The translations under genes were made by a program, and so were the position numbers. A stretch of DNA of 41,875 bases from an uncultured Bacteroidota bacterium (lineage in GTDB: Bacteria > Bacteroidota > Bacteroidia > Chitinophagales > Chitinophagaceae), in NCBI GenBank assembly GCA_903851465.1, contig CAINOI010000027.1:1-41875 (forward strand), given 5' to 3'. Numbering within the stretch: position 1 is the first letter of the stretch; the number at the start of each line of letters is the position of its first letter. The notes below the pieces were generated by a model. The model was not told where the DNA came from. It did not search any database and saw only the letters and a program-made list of their open reading frames with translations. Of the stretch, positions 14,924 through 25,400 are shown piece by piece.

Positions 14924-17172
14924 CTCTTAAATCCTAGTTTAGCTGGCGTAATTGGCAAGTCTCTGACTCTTTTTCCAGTGGCGTTGTATACTGCATTGGC
15001 CACCGCAGCTGCAAAACCAATCAAGGCAATTTCTCCAATGCCTTTAGCACCAATCGAATTCATATTCACATCTGGCTTGTCCACAAACCAAACATCGGTT
15101 GGCGGTATCTGAGAGTGCAAAGGCACATGGTATGCGCCAAAACTTGCATTGATAATTTGACCAGAAACATGGTCCATTTCCAATTGCTCTGTCAAAGCCA
15201 TCCCAATACCTCCAACTACGCCACCAATCATTTGGCTTCTTGCAGTTTTAGGACTAATAATTTTTCCGGCATCACCTGTGGTCACTACCTGTAAAATTTT
15301 AATAGTGCCATCTTTAGGATTCACCGCTACTTTTACATAATGCGAGGAGAAAGAATTACTTGTAAATTTTAATTGCTCTGCAGTCTTACCCGAAGAAGCA
15401 ATGGTCAAATCAATTTGTTTATCAGGAGTCAATTGTAATACATCTACTATAGCGATTTTGATATTTGGATCAGCAATCACAAGCACCATTTCATTTTTAA
15501 CTTCTAAGGCTTCTGATTTTAAATTGGCAAAAGCAGGTGCATATTGAATAGCAAGTTTAATTATGTTTTGTTTTAAAGTCGTACAAGCCAAATCCACCGC
15601 AGATCCAACAGTAGAGGTGGTTCCTGATCCACCTTGAGAAGGTCCAGGAGGTAAATCAGAGTCGCCTAACTTAAATTTAATTTTTTCAATCGGCATCTGC
15701 ATAGCTGCTGCCGCAATTTTTGTCATGGAAGTCGTCGTGCCTGGTCCCATATCACTCACTGCACATTCTAAAGTCAATTTGCCTTCCTTGTTTAACAATG
15801 CGCGAACAGAAGCACTCCCCTTACCTGCACCAAATACACCATTGGCCATACCATAACCAATCAGCCATCCATTTTCTTTTAAAGTGCCCGGAACTGTAGG
15901 ACGATTTTTCCAGCCAATTTTTTCTTGACCATACGCATAACAATCCTTTAAGTTAATGTCAGAGAAAGGCAATTTATTTTCAGGATTGACAGTGGTAAAG
16001 TTTTTTAACCTTAACGCTATTGGATCCATTTTTAATTGATAAGACAACTCGTCTATCGCAGCCTCCAAGCCATAAGAACCAGTTGCTTCGCCAGGACCGC
16101 GCATCCAAACAGGTGTGCTAACATCGAGTGGTAGCATACTGTATTTTGTATCTACATTATCACAAGCATATAAAAATTTAGACACATTTACAATCCCTTC
16201 TCTAAAATCTTCGTAACGAGAAGTCCCACTAATGGCTTCGTGTGTAATGCCTACAAAACGACCAGAAGCATCTGCACCAATGCCAATTTTTTGCCAGGAC
16301 TGTGGACGATACCCCACCAAAGAAAACATTTGAGGACGAGTCAATACCAATTTCACAGGACGATTTAATTTTTTAGCAGCAATCAAAGCGGCAGGCACAT
16401 TGGCCCAACTTCTTAAACCACTACCAAATCCACCGCCTACATTTTCTGCAATCACCCTTACATTTTTTTCTGGCAAACCAAAAGTTCGTACCACAGTGCT
16501 TTGTGTACTCTTTGGGCCTTGTGTTTTATCGTAGAGGGTGACTTTGTCTTCTCCTTCCCAAAATGCAATGGTAGCAAACAACTCCATTGGAAGGTGCACT
16601 TCTGCAGGAATGGTATATTCAGCTTCAATAAAAGCAGCCGCTGTTTTAAATGCATTTTCTGTGCCTCTTTTATAAGCAACAGTGCCTTTTAATTTTGTTG
16701 GATCTTTTCTTACTTTATCAAAATTAGTTTCGAAAGCTTGTGACTCATATTCGGCACGTACTAAACGAATAGCAGCGTTCGCATTCTCTAAACTATCGGC
16801 TACAATGAGTGCAATAGGTTGACCAAAAAAGCGCACTTGATTATCATACAATACTTTGTGACCACGCCATTCAAAAACATTTTTTGGACGTTCTGCCGCA
16901 TTCGTTAAATAACCAGGTACAGATGGACAGTTCGCATAATAAATCACATCTAATACACCAGGTGATGCCAATGCTTTTGCAGTATCAATATTTTTGATAG
17001 TACCCTTAGCAATTGTACTTGTTACGAATACCGCATAAGCCATATTTGGCAAATTGTATTCTGCAGCATATTTTGCTTTGCCTGTTACTTTATCTGCTCC
17101 GTCCACACGTTCGTCTTCGAAGTTAACTTTATAACTATTTGTATTGTTCTTATGTAAATTAATATTGTTCAT
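14920..17172 (-). CDS. Xanthine dehydrogenase/aldehyde oxidase family, molybdopterin-binding subunit
   Basis: The 750-residue protein is the large catalytic subunit of a molybdenum hydroxylase, like PaoC/YagR. It starts with a typical aldehyde oxidase 'hammerhead' domain (VDGADKVTGKAKYAAEYNLP). Moco-binding features include IAENVGGGFGSGLRSWA, WMRGPGEATGSYGLEAAIDE, the GGSGTTSTVGSA segment, and near the end GAKGIGEIALIGFAAAVANA, whose Glu714 is the expected catalytic base. It follows the iron-sulfur subunit gene after 18 bp. The FAD subunit that normally sits between them (PaoB/YagS) is absent. The protein has no signal peptide of its own. Substrate is unknown, probably an aldehyde or N-heterocycle. 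Confidence 0.92.
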   Translation of the reverse strand: MNNINLHKNNTNSYKVNFEDERVDGADKVTGKAKYAAEYNLPNMAYAVFVTSTIAKGTIKNIDTAKALASPGVLDVIYYANCPSVPGYLTNAAERPKNVFEWRGHKVLYDNQVRFFGQPIALIVADSLENANAAIRLVRAEYESQAFETNFDKVRKDPTKLKGTVAYKRGTENAFKTAAAFIEAEYTIPAEVHLPMELFATIAFWEGEDKVTLYDKTQGPKSTQSTVVRTFGLPEKNVRVIAENVGGGFGSGLRSWANVPAALIAAKKLNRPVKLVLTRPQMFSLVGYRPQSWQKIGIGADASGRFVGITHEAISGTSRYEDFREGIVNVSKFLYACDNVDTKYSMLPLDVSTPVWMRGPGEATGSYGLEAAIDELSYQLKMDPIALRLKNFTTVNPENKLPFSDINLKDCYAYGQEKIGWKNRPTVPGTLKENGWLIGYGMANGVFGAGKGSASVRALLNKEGKLTLECAVSDMGPGTTTSMTKIAAAAMQMPIEKIKFKLGDSDLPPGPSQGGSGTTSTVGSAVDLACTTLKQNIIKLAIQYAPAFANLKSEALEVKNEMVLVIADPNIKIAIVDVLQLTPDKQIDLTIASSGKTAEQLKFTSNSFSSHYVKVAVNPKDGTIKILQVVTTGDAGKIISPKTARSQMIGGVVGGIGMALTEQLEMDHVSGQIINASFGAYHVPLHSQIPPTDVWFVDKPDVNMNSIGAKGIGEIALIGFAAAVANAVYNATGKRVRDLPITPAKLGFKS

Positions 17173-17190
17173 AAAAGAAAATTAAAAGGA

Positions 17191-17802
17191 TTAAATTTTA
17201 GCACCAGATTTTGCTACTTCTACAATAGCGTCTACAATATTTTGATACGCACCGCATCTGCAAATATTGGTATCCATGTATGCCTGAATACTTGCCCTGC
17301 TTGTCGCTTTACCTTCTCTTACACAAGCCACTGCAGACATAATTTGTCCCGAAGTGCAATAGCCACATTGAAACGCATCATTTTTTAAAAACGCCGCTTG
17401 CATTGGATGTAACTGATCTCCCTTCGCGAGTCCTTCTATTGTTGTGATTTGATTGTTCTGATGATTCAATGCCAACTGCGTACAAGATTTTAAACGCTTG
17501 CCATTCACATGAATGGTACAAGCACCACACTGTCCCATTTCGCAACCTTTTTTAGTGCCCGTATAACCAATTTGTTCTCTTAATAAATTAAGCATGGTTG
17601 TTCTTGCATCAATTTCAAGCGCAACAGGTTTGCCATTCAGGATAAACTTTAATTTTTCTTTTGCTATAGGCATCGGTACAACCGTATCTGCCGCAAAAGT
17701 TTTCACTAAAACAGATGGGGTTAAATAAAGTGCAGCAACCGCGGCTGATTTTTTAAAAAAGCCCCTTCTTGCACCATCAAATTGACAAGGATTCATATAC
17801 AT
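17191..17802 (-). CDS. (2Fe-2S)-binding subunit of molybdenum hydroxylase, with Tat-like signal
   Basis: The protein carries two [2Fe-2S] clusters that pass electrons from the molybdenum site. The N-terminal plant-type ferredoxin domain shows GCEMGQCGACTIHVNGKRLK followed by SC. The C-terminal helical domain shows FQCGYCTSGQIM and NICRCGAYQNI. All eight cysteines are present. The N-terminus has ARRGFFKKSAAVAALYLTP, a twin-arginine signal, so the complex is probably exported folded, as in E. coli PaoABC. I start at ATG 17802; an ATG at 17796 is equally possible. The upstream TTG at 17841 is unlikely because it would put 30 residues before the Tat motif. The partner large subunit starts 18 bp downstream. 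Confidence 0.92.
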   Translation of the reverse strand: MYMNPCQFDGARRGFFKKSAAVAALYLTPSVLVKTFAADTVVPMPIAKEKLKFILNGKPVALEIDARTTMLNLLREQIGYTGTKKGCEMGQCGACTIHVNGKRLKSCTQLALNHQNNQITTIEGLAKGDQLHPMQAAFLKNDAFQCGYCTSGQIMSAVACVREGKATSRASIQAYMDTNICRCGAYQNIVDAIVEVAKSGAKI

Positions 17803-17884
17803 CGATTTGATGTAATTTACCAAAAAAGAGAGGGTCTTCAAAAAAAAGATGGGTAATCGGTTCTAATAAAATAATTAGATCAAG

Positions 17885-18520
17885 CTATAATTTCTCTAGC
17901 GTCTTACCCGGCTTGGCATAAGCATAACGGTCAATCAGGCTTGTATTGTAATAAGCATCTAAACCATTGCTACAAATAGAGCCTATTTGGTCAAGCTGTA
18001 AAAAGCCATCCGCAGTGGGTTGAAGGGATGGATCCATCAATACTTGCTCTAACTGACCAATCACTAAAAAAGTGTCATTCAAAGTAATAGGGACAATCTC
18101 TTTTAGGGAAAGTAAGTATTTGATAGGACTCTCCTTCACAAAGGGCACAGGTATGCCGTCTAGGTATGCCTCGGTTAAACCTACTTCTGTAAATTCGTTG
18201 ACCTCGTCTGGGTATTTAGCACTTGTTTGATGTGCTTTATCTACAAAAGAAGCATGGATATGGTTCACTGTATACAACCCATTTGCTTTGATATTGGCTA
18301 AGGTATTTGGCGCAGCAGCCACCGGACGATTGATATAACCTATTAATGCAGGATCCGAACCAATATGGACCAAGCTACTGAACATGCCCAAATTAGGCAC
18401 ACCCTGCGCATTAATGGTACCAATTAAACTGGCCGATTTAAATCCAGTTAAGCTATTGATAAAATTAGCTCTATAAAATCTTTCCCAAGACTGCCATTCC
18501 GCAGGACTAAATTGTTGCAT
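17885..18520 (-). CDS. Flavin reductase-like protein (FMN-binding split barrel)
   Basis: The 211-residue protein resembles the flavin reductase-like family that binds FMN in a split barrel. Seen are KSASLIGTINAQGVPNLGMF, SSLVHIGSDPALIGYI and NTLANIKANGLYTVNHI, the order typical of the family. No NAD(P)H-binding Rossmann motif is present, as expected. It lies 82 bp before the molybdenum hydroxylase genes and 83 bp after the GH32 gene on the same strand. Whether it works with the molybdenum enzyme, which lacks its own flavin subunit, is an open inference. Confidence 0.82.
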   Translation of the reverse strand: MQQFSPAEWQSWERFYRANFINSLTGFKSASLIGTINAQGVPNLGMFSSLVHIGSDPALIGYINRPVAAAPNTLANIKANGLYTVNHIHASFVDKAHQTSAKYPDEVNEFTEVGLTEAYLDGIPVPFVKESPIKYLLSLKEIVPITLNDTFLVIGQLEQVLMDPSLQPTADGFLQLDQIGSICSNGLDAYYNTSLIDRYAYAKPGKTLEKL

Positions 18521-18603
18521 ATAGATTTAACAAGTGAAGGCTTAAAAAGTTGAAATCAATTTTATTTTAATCAATTGATTTAGTTATGAGAGATCAATTT
18601 TAT

Positions 18604-20151
18604 TTAATTGTATAGATTCAATGATCTTAACCCCAAGTAGGTCTTTGATTGCAAAACGCAATTGGTAAATGGATGGGTTGGAAAAAACAAAACCGTCATT
18701 ACGGTGCGTCCACCATCTACAAATAGTTCAACAGATGTTTTATCTAATATAATAGATAAGTACATATATAATTCACTTCGTAGTCGAAATTTGGGCGCTA
18801 CTGCTACTGCAGCAAATCCTTCATTAAAATTTGATATCCCTGCCTTGCTACGATCAATATAGTATTGTTTTTTTGCAGTATCATACCCAATAATTAATTT
18901 TTCATTAAAATTATTTGAAAATACGATTTCAAAATCATTTGGCAGAGCTGCCTTTAGGTCAATTCGTTTAGGGATAGGATTTTTTTCAGTCGATAAAGAA
19001 TAGGTGTTTTCAATAACAAAGTTTTCTTTTGACATTGTCTTTATAAATTTTGCATTCAATTCCTTTACTGGATTGGATACTAAAAAAATATCATCTGAAT
19101 TAAGGTTTATTTTACCGTTTTTATAACTAGGTTGCACTATCAAACTCAATTCCCTTGGCACCGTCATAGCACTTCTCCATTTTTCTGTTGGCACTACATT
19201 CGCGTAGTTCCAATTGCTCATCCAACCAATTAATATATTTCTTTCTCCTACATTTGAAAATGTCACACCTGCATAATTATCTGGACCATAATCCATCCAT
19301 TTAATATCGGTAGAATAAGGCTTGAATGCATGACCATCAAAGTCACCCACTATATATTGTGTGGCAGAGCCACCATTAGGGCCTCCTGGATTCATGCTCA
19401 CTAATAAAACCCAGATTGTTTTTCCATTTTTATTGATATGTAATAAGTCTGGACATTCCCAAACACCGCCATGCGCAAATAAATTTTTACCTATTTCGGA
19501 TTCCTTCCTCCAGTTAATTAAATTAGGTGAACTATAAAATTCAATATGATCAGCGACCGCTAAATTCATGATCCATTTTTGAGTCGGTTCATGCCAGATT
19601 ACTTTAGGATCTCTAAAGTCTTTTATATTCGGAGTTTTAAGCACAGGGTTGCCTGCGTACTTCGTCCAAGTCTTTCCTTCGTCTAAACTATATGCAATAG
19701 ATTGATTTTGAAAATCAGTCCTGCCAGCTTTTTCGCCTGGCATATAATGTTGCGTAAAAATAGCCACCAACGGCGCAATACCACCGCGTCCTAAACCACT
19801 GGTATTGTTTTTATCCAATACAGCAGAGCCAGAAAAAATCATTCCAATTGAATCTGGATACAAGGCAATAGGTTGTTCTTTCCATTGTACTAAATCACTG
19901 CTTGTGGCATGCCCCCAATGCATCGGGCCCCATACTGTTCCATCTGGATAATGCTGAAAAAATAAATGGTATTGTCCATTTAAATAAACCATCCCATTGG
20001 GATCATTCATCCAACCTTGCTTTGGCGTAAAATGAAAAGCAGGTCTATACAATTTTTCATTTGCAGTTTTCACATCCATCTTTACCTGGCTTTGAACGTT
20101 TACATGTGCCATAAAAAAAGACAGAATCAATAAGGTGCGGTGAAAATGCAT
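18604..20151 (-). CDS. Glycoside hydrolase family 32 (levanase/inulinase/invertase type)
   Basis: The secreted 515-residue enzyme hydrolyses beta-fructofuranosyl bonds in sucrose or fructans. A signal peptide covers about residues 1-21. The three GH32 catalytic motifs are intact: WMNDPNG with nucleophile Asp50, FRDPKV with transition-state stabilizer Asp181, and WECPDL with acid/base Glu232. FSGSAV is also present. The five-bladed propeller is followed by a C-terminal beta-sandwich (about 360-515). The ATG lies 10 bp after the stop of the preceding secreted unknown, so they are co-transcribed. With SusC/SusD upstream this suggests a fructan utilization locus. Exo or endo activity and linkage cannot be told from sequence. 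Confidence 0.95.
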   Translation of the reverse strand: MHFHRTLLILSFFMAHVNVQSQVKMDVKTANEKLYRPAFHFTPKQGWMNDPNGMVYLNGQYHLFFQHYPDGTVWGPMHWGHATSSDLVQWKEQPIALYPDSIGMIFSGSAVLDKNNTSGLGRGGIAPLVAIFTQHYMPGEKAGRTDFQNQSIAYSLDEGKTWTKYAGNPVLKTPNIKDFRDPKVIWHEPTQKWIMNLAVADHIEFYSSPNLINWRKESEIGKNLFAHGGVWECPDLLHINKNGKTIWVLLVSMNPGGPNGGSATQYIVGDFDGHAFKPYSTDIKWMDYGPDNYAGVTFSNVGERNILIGWMSNWNYANVVPTEKWRSAMTVPRELSLIVQPSYKNGKINLNSDDIFLVSNPVKELNAKFIKTMSKENFVIENTYSLSTEKNPIPKRIDLKAALPNDFEIVFSNNFNEKLIIGYDTAKKQYYIDRSKAGISNFNEGFAAVAVAPKFRLRSELYMYLSIILDKTSVELFVDGGRTVMTVLFFPTHPFTNCVLQSKTYLGLRSLNLYN

Positions 20152-20161
20152 TGTGTACTTT

Positions 20162-20866
20162 TTAATTAGATGCCGTTTTTAATTGTTGCAGCAATTGAAT
20201 CATATCCTCTTCCTTTTTAAGATTTAATTTATTGCTATTGATGATTGCATCTATCTGAGCGGCATCATTTGGTAAAACTTTTTTAACTGCTTTTAAAGAA
20301 TGACTGCTCCCTAATGAAAGCATTTTTTTAGCAGCTTTATCATAGATATAGAATAAATCATCCGATACATATTCTTTCGTTGGTGCGCCGCCATAAACAA
20401 CCGTTTCTTTAATGCGCTTATGGGTGTATTTTAATAACTGAAAATGATCCCCCTTGCCCAATACTTCATAGAAAGTGGCAGGCGTATTATCGTCCACACT
20501 AGGGAATAAGCACATAAACTGTTTTGACACATTGTTATTGTCTTTGTCTACACTATTTAATTCAAATGCTTTTGCTTGTTGATTGACTACATACAAGCCA
20601 TTGCTTTTAGAGAAATACAACTTGTGATCAAAATAAGAATAGTTTAAACTTGAATCCACCGATTCCATTCCATTCACAAAAACAACTTTGCCCATTCCAA
20701 ATTTTTCAAACACATAGGGTGTGCCTAAGATCCCTGCACCACTTGCCGGCAAGAGTCTTCCATTGGCGTCGGCAAACTGCACACTCGGAATTGCGTTGCC
20801 CGTGATTTGTGCAAACAAAGGAAGGGTCACAAAAGAAAAAAAGAGGATGAAGAGGTACTTATTCAT
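20162..20866 (-). CDS. Secreted protein of unknown function in the GH32/SusCD locus
   Basis: I do not recognise the family. The 234-residue protein begins with a clear signal peptide (MNKYLFILFFSFVTLPLFAQ) with no lipobox cysteine, so it is probably periplasmic or secreted. The rest looks beta-rich up to about residue 190, with short repeats of the type Y-F/D-KLYFSKSNGLYVV and DDLFYIYDKAAKKML. A charged helical tail (KEEDMIQLLQQLK) follows. It is tightly coupled to GH32 (10-bp gap) and separated from susD by a terminator. A role in fructan handling is only guilt by association. Confidence 0.75.
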   Translation of the reverse strand: MNKYLFILFFSFVTLPLFAQITGNAIPSVQFADANGRLLPASGAGILGTPYVFEKFGMGKVVFVNGMESVDSSLNYSYFDHKLYFSKSNGLYVVNQQAKAFELNSVDKDNNNVSKQFMCLFPSVDDNTPATFYEVLGKGDHFQLLKYTHKRIKETVVYGGAPTKEYVSDDLFYIYDKAAKKMLSLGSSHSLKAVKKVLPNDAAQIDAIINSNKLNLKKEEDMIQLLQQLKTASN

Positions 20867-20921
20867 AAGGAGGATTGAATGTTGTTTAAAATAAGATGCT
20901 GTAGGATACTAGCAAGATAAA

Positions 20922-20958
20922 AAAAAGGGCGCACTCAATAGAATTGAGGCGCCCTTTT
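20922..20958 (-). terminator. Rho-independent terminator downstream of susD
   Basis: Read leftward, an extended hairpin has outer arms AAAAAGGGCGC/GCGCCCTTTTT, one unpaired base, and inner arms CTCAAT/ATTGAG around a 3-base loop, followed by T residues. It starts about 18 bp after the susD stop. It is nearly symmetrical and could work in both directions. It would end most susCD transcripts before the secreted unknown and GH32 genes. Confidence 0.85.
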
Positions 20959-20976
20959 TAACAGAATCTATAAAAA

Positions 20977-22422
20977 TTAGTTCGTGTAACCTGGGTTTTG
21001 AACCATCAATGGATTTGCTTGAATCTCCGTATTAGGGATAGGCAAGATAAATCTGAAGTTACCAGCAGACAAAGTCAAGGCAGAACCTTGCGCATCTACC
21101 GCTAAACGAGTAATAGGTAAGTTTCTTCTTTTCGCATCAAAGAAACGGTGTCCTTCGTATGGTAATTCTTTGAAACGCTCACTCATTACTGCATCAATGA
21201 TTTCACCTTTTGAAGCTAAAGTAGCATTGGTGTAGTTATTGATTCTAGCAGCTCTTAATGCATTAATATCAGCAGCAGCGCCAGTTAAATCACCAGTTTC
21301 TGCTTTTGCTTCTGCACGAATTAAGTACATTTCACCGGTTCTGAATACTTTAGCATCTGCTAATAATTCACCAGCTGTACCATAAGCCGTTCCAGCATAT
21401 TTGTTAATTAAGATTGCAGATCCGTTTCTAGAAGAACTTGCTTTTAATAAAGGCTCTTCAAAGAAGTAAGCGGCATAACGAATGTCATTTACTTGATCAT
21501 AAGTATTTATTAAAGCTTGAGTTGGTCTCCAAGTCACTGTACCGATGTTTGCTGCACTTGCAGATGTACCTCTGTACAAACCACCAATTCTACCACCAGC
21601 AGTGGTTGTTCTACTTAATTTAAATGCCAATTCGCTATTGTTTGCATCCTTCCAAATTAATGGGAAGTTTGTTTTTGTAGCTAATGGGAAAGCAGCAATA
21701 TATTCAGTTGCAAAAGTTGAAGCGTTTGCATAATCTTTTGCATATAAAGCAGCTCTAGCTTGCAATGCAGTTACCGCATGCTTAGATGCTCTATAGATAT
21801 CTGTATTTGCTGCAGGCACTAAAGACTTAGCAGCAGCTAAATCTGCATTTAATTTTGCAAAGAAAGGAGCCACAGTCATTCTAGCAACTGGCGTTAATGA
21901 AGGTGTCTCCATGTAAGCCACTGCTAAAGCAGCACCGTCAGCAGTATTGCTATAAAAACGATACATTTCAAAGTGTGCAAAAGCTCTTAAGAATAAGGCT
22001 TCACCTTTTACTCTTGCTTTAGTTGCTTCTTGTGCAGCAGTAGTTGCTTTCACATTTGGTAAAGCTTCTAACACTCTATTTACTCTGTCAATAATTCTAA
22101 AGTACAAAGGGAATGCAGTGTAGCTATCTCTTAAAGAGATATCAGTAGATGCATATTGCCATTCGTGCACAGTAGCAGCATTGTAGAATTCAGCAACTCT
22201 TACCTCGTCGGCAAAAACACTGTTCAACAAGATGCCCATTTCTACGTTCATAGCTGAGTAAGCACCAATGATACCAGACTCAACGTTATCAACGGTCTTC
22301 AAAGCGACGTCTCCGCCGATGAAGTCGGTTTCTTTAACATCTATCACCTTCGAGCAAGAAGCAAAAAGGGATAACATTAAGAATGAACCTATAACCAATT
22401 TATTATTTCTCATTTTATTCAT
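20977..22422 (-). CDS. SusD/RagB-family outer-membrane glycan-binding lipoprotein
   Basis: The 481-residue protein is the surface lipoprotein that caps a SusC channel and binds glycan or peptide. The signal peptide ends in LFASC, giving lipidated Cys23. The body has the TPR-rich SusD fold: the N-terminal helical repeats (ESGIIGAYSAMNVEMGILLN, then VNRVLEALPNVKATTAA), FLRAFAHFEMYRFYS, and the C-terminal segment ERFKELPYEGHRFFDAKRR followed by FILPIPNTEIQANPLMVQNP. These are full-length and typical. It follows susC by 11 bp. An ATG three codons in is an alternative start. Nearby GH32 suggests a fructan ligand. Confidence 0.95.
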   Translation of the reverse strand: MNKMRNNKLVIGSFLMLSLFASCSKVIDVKETDFIGGDVALKTVDNVESGIIGAYSAMNVEMGILLNSVFADEVRVAEFYNAATVHEWQYASTDISLRDSYTAFPLYFRIIDRVNRVLEALPNVKATTAAQEATKARVKGEALFLRAFAHFEMYRFYSNTADGAALAVAYMETPSLTPVARMTVAPFFAKLNADLAAAKSLVPAANTDIYRASKHAVTALQARAALYAKDYANASTFATEYIAAFPLATKTNFPLIWKDANNSELAFKLSRTTTAGGRIGGLYRGTSASAANIGTVTWRPTQALINTYDQVNDIRYAAYFFEEPLLKASSSRNGSAILINKYAGTAYGTAGELLADAKVFRTGEMYLIRAEAKAETGDLTGAAADINALRAARINNYTNATLASKGEIIDAVMSERFKELPYEGHRFFDAKRRNLPITRLAVDAQGSALTLSAGNFRFILPIPNTEIQANPLMVQNPGYTN

Positions 22423-22433
22423 TTTTTAGTTGA

Positions 22434-25400
22434 TTAGAAATTAATGTCTAAACCTAATGTAAACATGCTAGGGTTAGGATATTCATTCAAACTAATATTG
22501 TTATTATCTTCTGGATCTAAACCTCTCCATGGACTCCAAATTGCTAAGTTTTGACCTTGAGCATATAATCTGCCGCCAGTAAACAATGGCTTACCATTTG
22601 GACCCTTGATTGCTGGTAATTGATACGCAACAACTAAGTTTCTGAAACGTAAGAACTTCGCATCTTCTAAGTCAGAAGAAGTAAAGCCTCTATCAAATGT
22701 TGATTTTTGGAAGAAGGCATTGTCACCTGGATTTTGCCATTGGTTGTCGATCAATTCTCTAGAAGCTCTTACGATACCATGGTATCCAGAAGTACCTCTT
22801 GTGATCCAGTTTCTTGTGTTGTTACTTCTAACTACATCAAACTGATAAGAGAATAAACCAGAAACAGAGAACGCCTTGTAACGGAATTCAAAATCAAATC
22901 CACCTTGGTGTTTTGGTAAATAACTACCAAACTTAGCAAACTGACCTGCTTTCGCAACATCAAGTGTTACTGAACCATCTGGTGCTTCAAATCTTGGCGC
23001 ACCTGTTGCAGGATCTGCACCTAAGTAATTGTAAGTATAGTGTGATCCATAAGGTAAACCTTTTCTGATAACGAATGTACCAGCAAAGAATTCATTTACA
23101 GAACCTAAGTCAAGAATTTCATTCACGTTATAAGAATGGTTTACACCAAGTGTAACTCCAAAGTTTTGAGTTTTGATTACATCTACTTTCGCGTTTAACT
23201 CTAAACCTTTGTTTTGCATTTTACCAGCATTGATATACAAGCTAGAGAATCCAGTTGTACCAGACAATGGTTGGTTAACAAATAAGTCTAAAGTTTTCTC
23301 GTTATAAGCATCTAAGTTAAAACGAGCACGGCCATTCCAAACACTAAAGTCGATACCAATATTTGCTTTTTGAATTCTTTCAATTTTCAAATTAGGGTTA
23401 CCTGGACTATTAGGTATCAAACCTGGGATGGTAGAACCAGCATAAGCTGTAGTACCAAAAGTAGGCACCTGAGGACCTTGATAGTTGGTGATTGATTGTA
23501 AACCAGCGCCATAAGATGAAGTAGAAATAGAACCAATATTTGGAATGATACCAAATGATAATCTCACTTTCAATTCAGAGAAAATGTTTTGCTTGCTCAA
23601 GAAACGCTCTTGTAAAGCATTCCATGTGAAACCAGCAGACCAAGAAGTTACTTCTCTATTCTCTTCGTTTACGATTCTTGAAGTACCATCACGACGAATA
23701 TTACCGTTTAAAGAGTACTTGTTATCATAAGTATATTTTGCTGTTGCAAAATAAGAACGGATACCAAATCCAGATTTTGCACTAGATGCATTCTGAGGAT
23801 AAGTAGCAGCACCGTTTGTTGGTAATGCACTAGCACCTTGTCCTGTTTGAGTCAAACGCTTGTCTAAGTTAAACAAAGTAAAACCTAAACCTCTTTGGAA
23901 ACCTCTAACGATCTCAAAGTTAGCAGATGCTTCTACTTCAGATTTACCAAATTTCTCATTGTATAAAACAGAAGAAGTATTGATGAATTCAGAAGTCACT
24001 GTGTTTGATTCTTGCGCCACACCCGCTTGGAATGATTGTAAAGAACCAACATAAGAATCTGCATTTACATAACGATTCACATAGTTACTAGAAGCATTCA
24101 CACCTAAGTTATTTCTAACTGTCAAAGTTGGGAAGATCTTGTAAGCCAATAAACCATTACCTACCATTTTAATTTGATCATATCCTCTTGTTGTATTTTG
24201 TAAACCTTCTAACAAGTTTGCAACTTGCTTATACGCCATAGAAGAACTCGCACCCCAGTTCAAAGAACCGTCTGGCTTGTAAGGATTCTCATAAGTCTTA
24301 GCTCTGTAAGTCATTTGGAATGGACTTCTTGGGCTATTACCTAAGTAATCACCTTCCGCTAATTGAGACTTAGAGTAACCAATACTGCTGTTAAATTGTG
24401 CAGTAAATTTATCTGTAGAATGGTCTAAGTTAAAACGAATAGTATAACGCTTTAAAGAAGAACCTAAGTCAATACCTTGTTGGTCAAAATAACCAGCAGA
24501 TACGAAGAACTTAGTTCTATCAGAACCACCACTCAAAGTTAATTCATGAGATTTTGAAATACCTTCTCTATAAAAAATGTTAGCATAATCAATATCGATA
24601 TTGCTCAAACTATCTAATGAATATTGCTTAGATGCTGCAGTCATACCTGTAGGGATGGCAGGGTTATTTTTAGACCAAACCCATCCTGGAGTACCAGAGA
24701 ATTTTTCTCTTTCCTCATACGCTAACATCTCACGCGTGTTCATCAAGTTCATTCTTGCGAAGCTTGGACGCTGAGTGATACCATATTGAGTTTTGTAAGT
24801 CACTACATTTTTACCAGCCTTACCTCTTTTAGAAGTAATAACGATAACACCTGTACCTCCTCTAGCACCGTAGATTGCAGCTGCTGTCGCATCCTTCAAT
24901 ACAGTAATAGATTCAAAATCGTCAGGGTTAATAGTTTGCATGTCAAATGCAGGAATTGGCACACCATCTAATACATACAAAGGCTGAGCACCAGCACCTT
25001 GAATAGATTTGATACCACGGATTGTTACTTGAGCACTAGAACCTGGTTGACCAGATCCAGAGTTCACCAACATACCTGGAACACGACCTTGGAAAGCTTG
25101 GTCGAATGAACCCACTGGTACATCGTTTACAGTTTTACCACTAATTGTAGTTACGGCACCTGCGAATTTTGATTTGTTCTCACGCGTGTACCCTGTAATA
25201 ACAACTTCCTCTAATACTGCAGTTGCTGCTACTAATTCAACATTAATAGTAGATGCAGTACCAATAGTTCTTGAAAGCTTATCATAGCCTACAATACTAA
25301 AGTTTACAGACTTCTGATCTGTAACATTAATTTGATAATTACCATTTGCATCAGATAAAGCATTCACTTTACCAGCATTCACTGTTACGCCTCCTAATCC

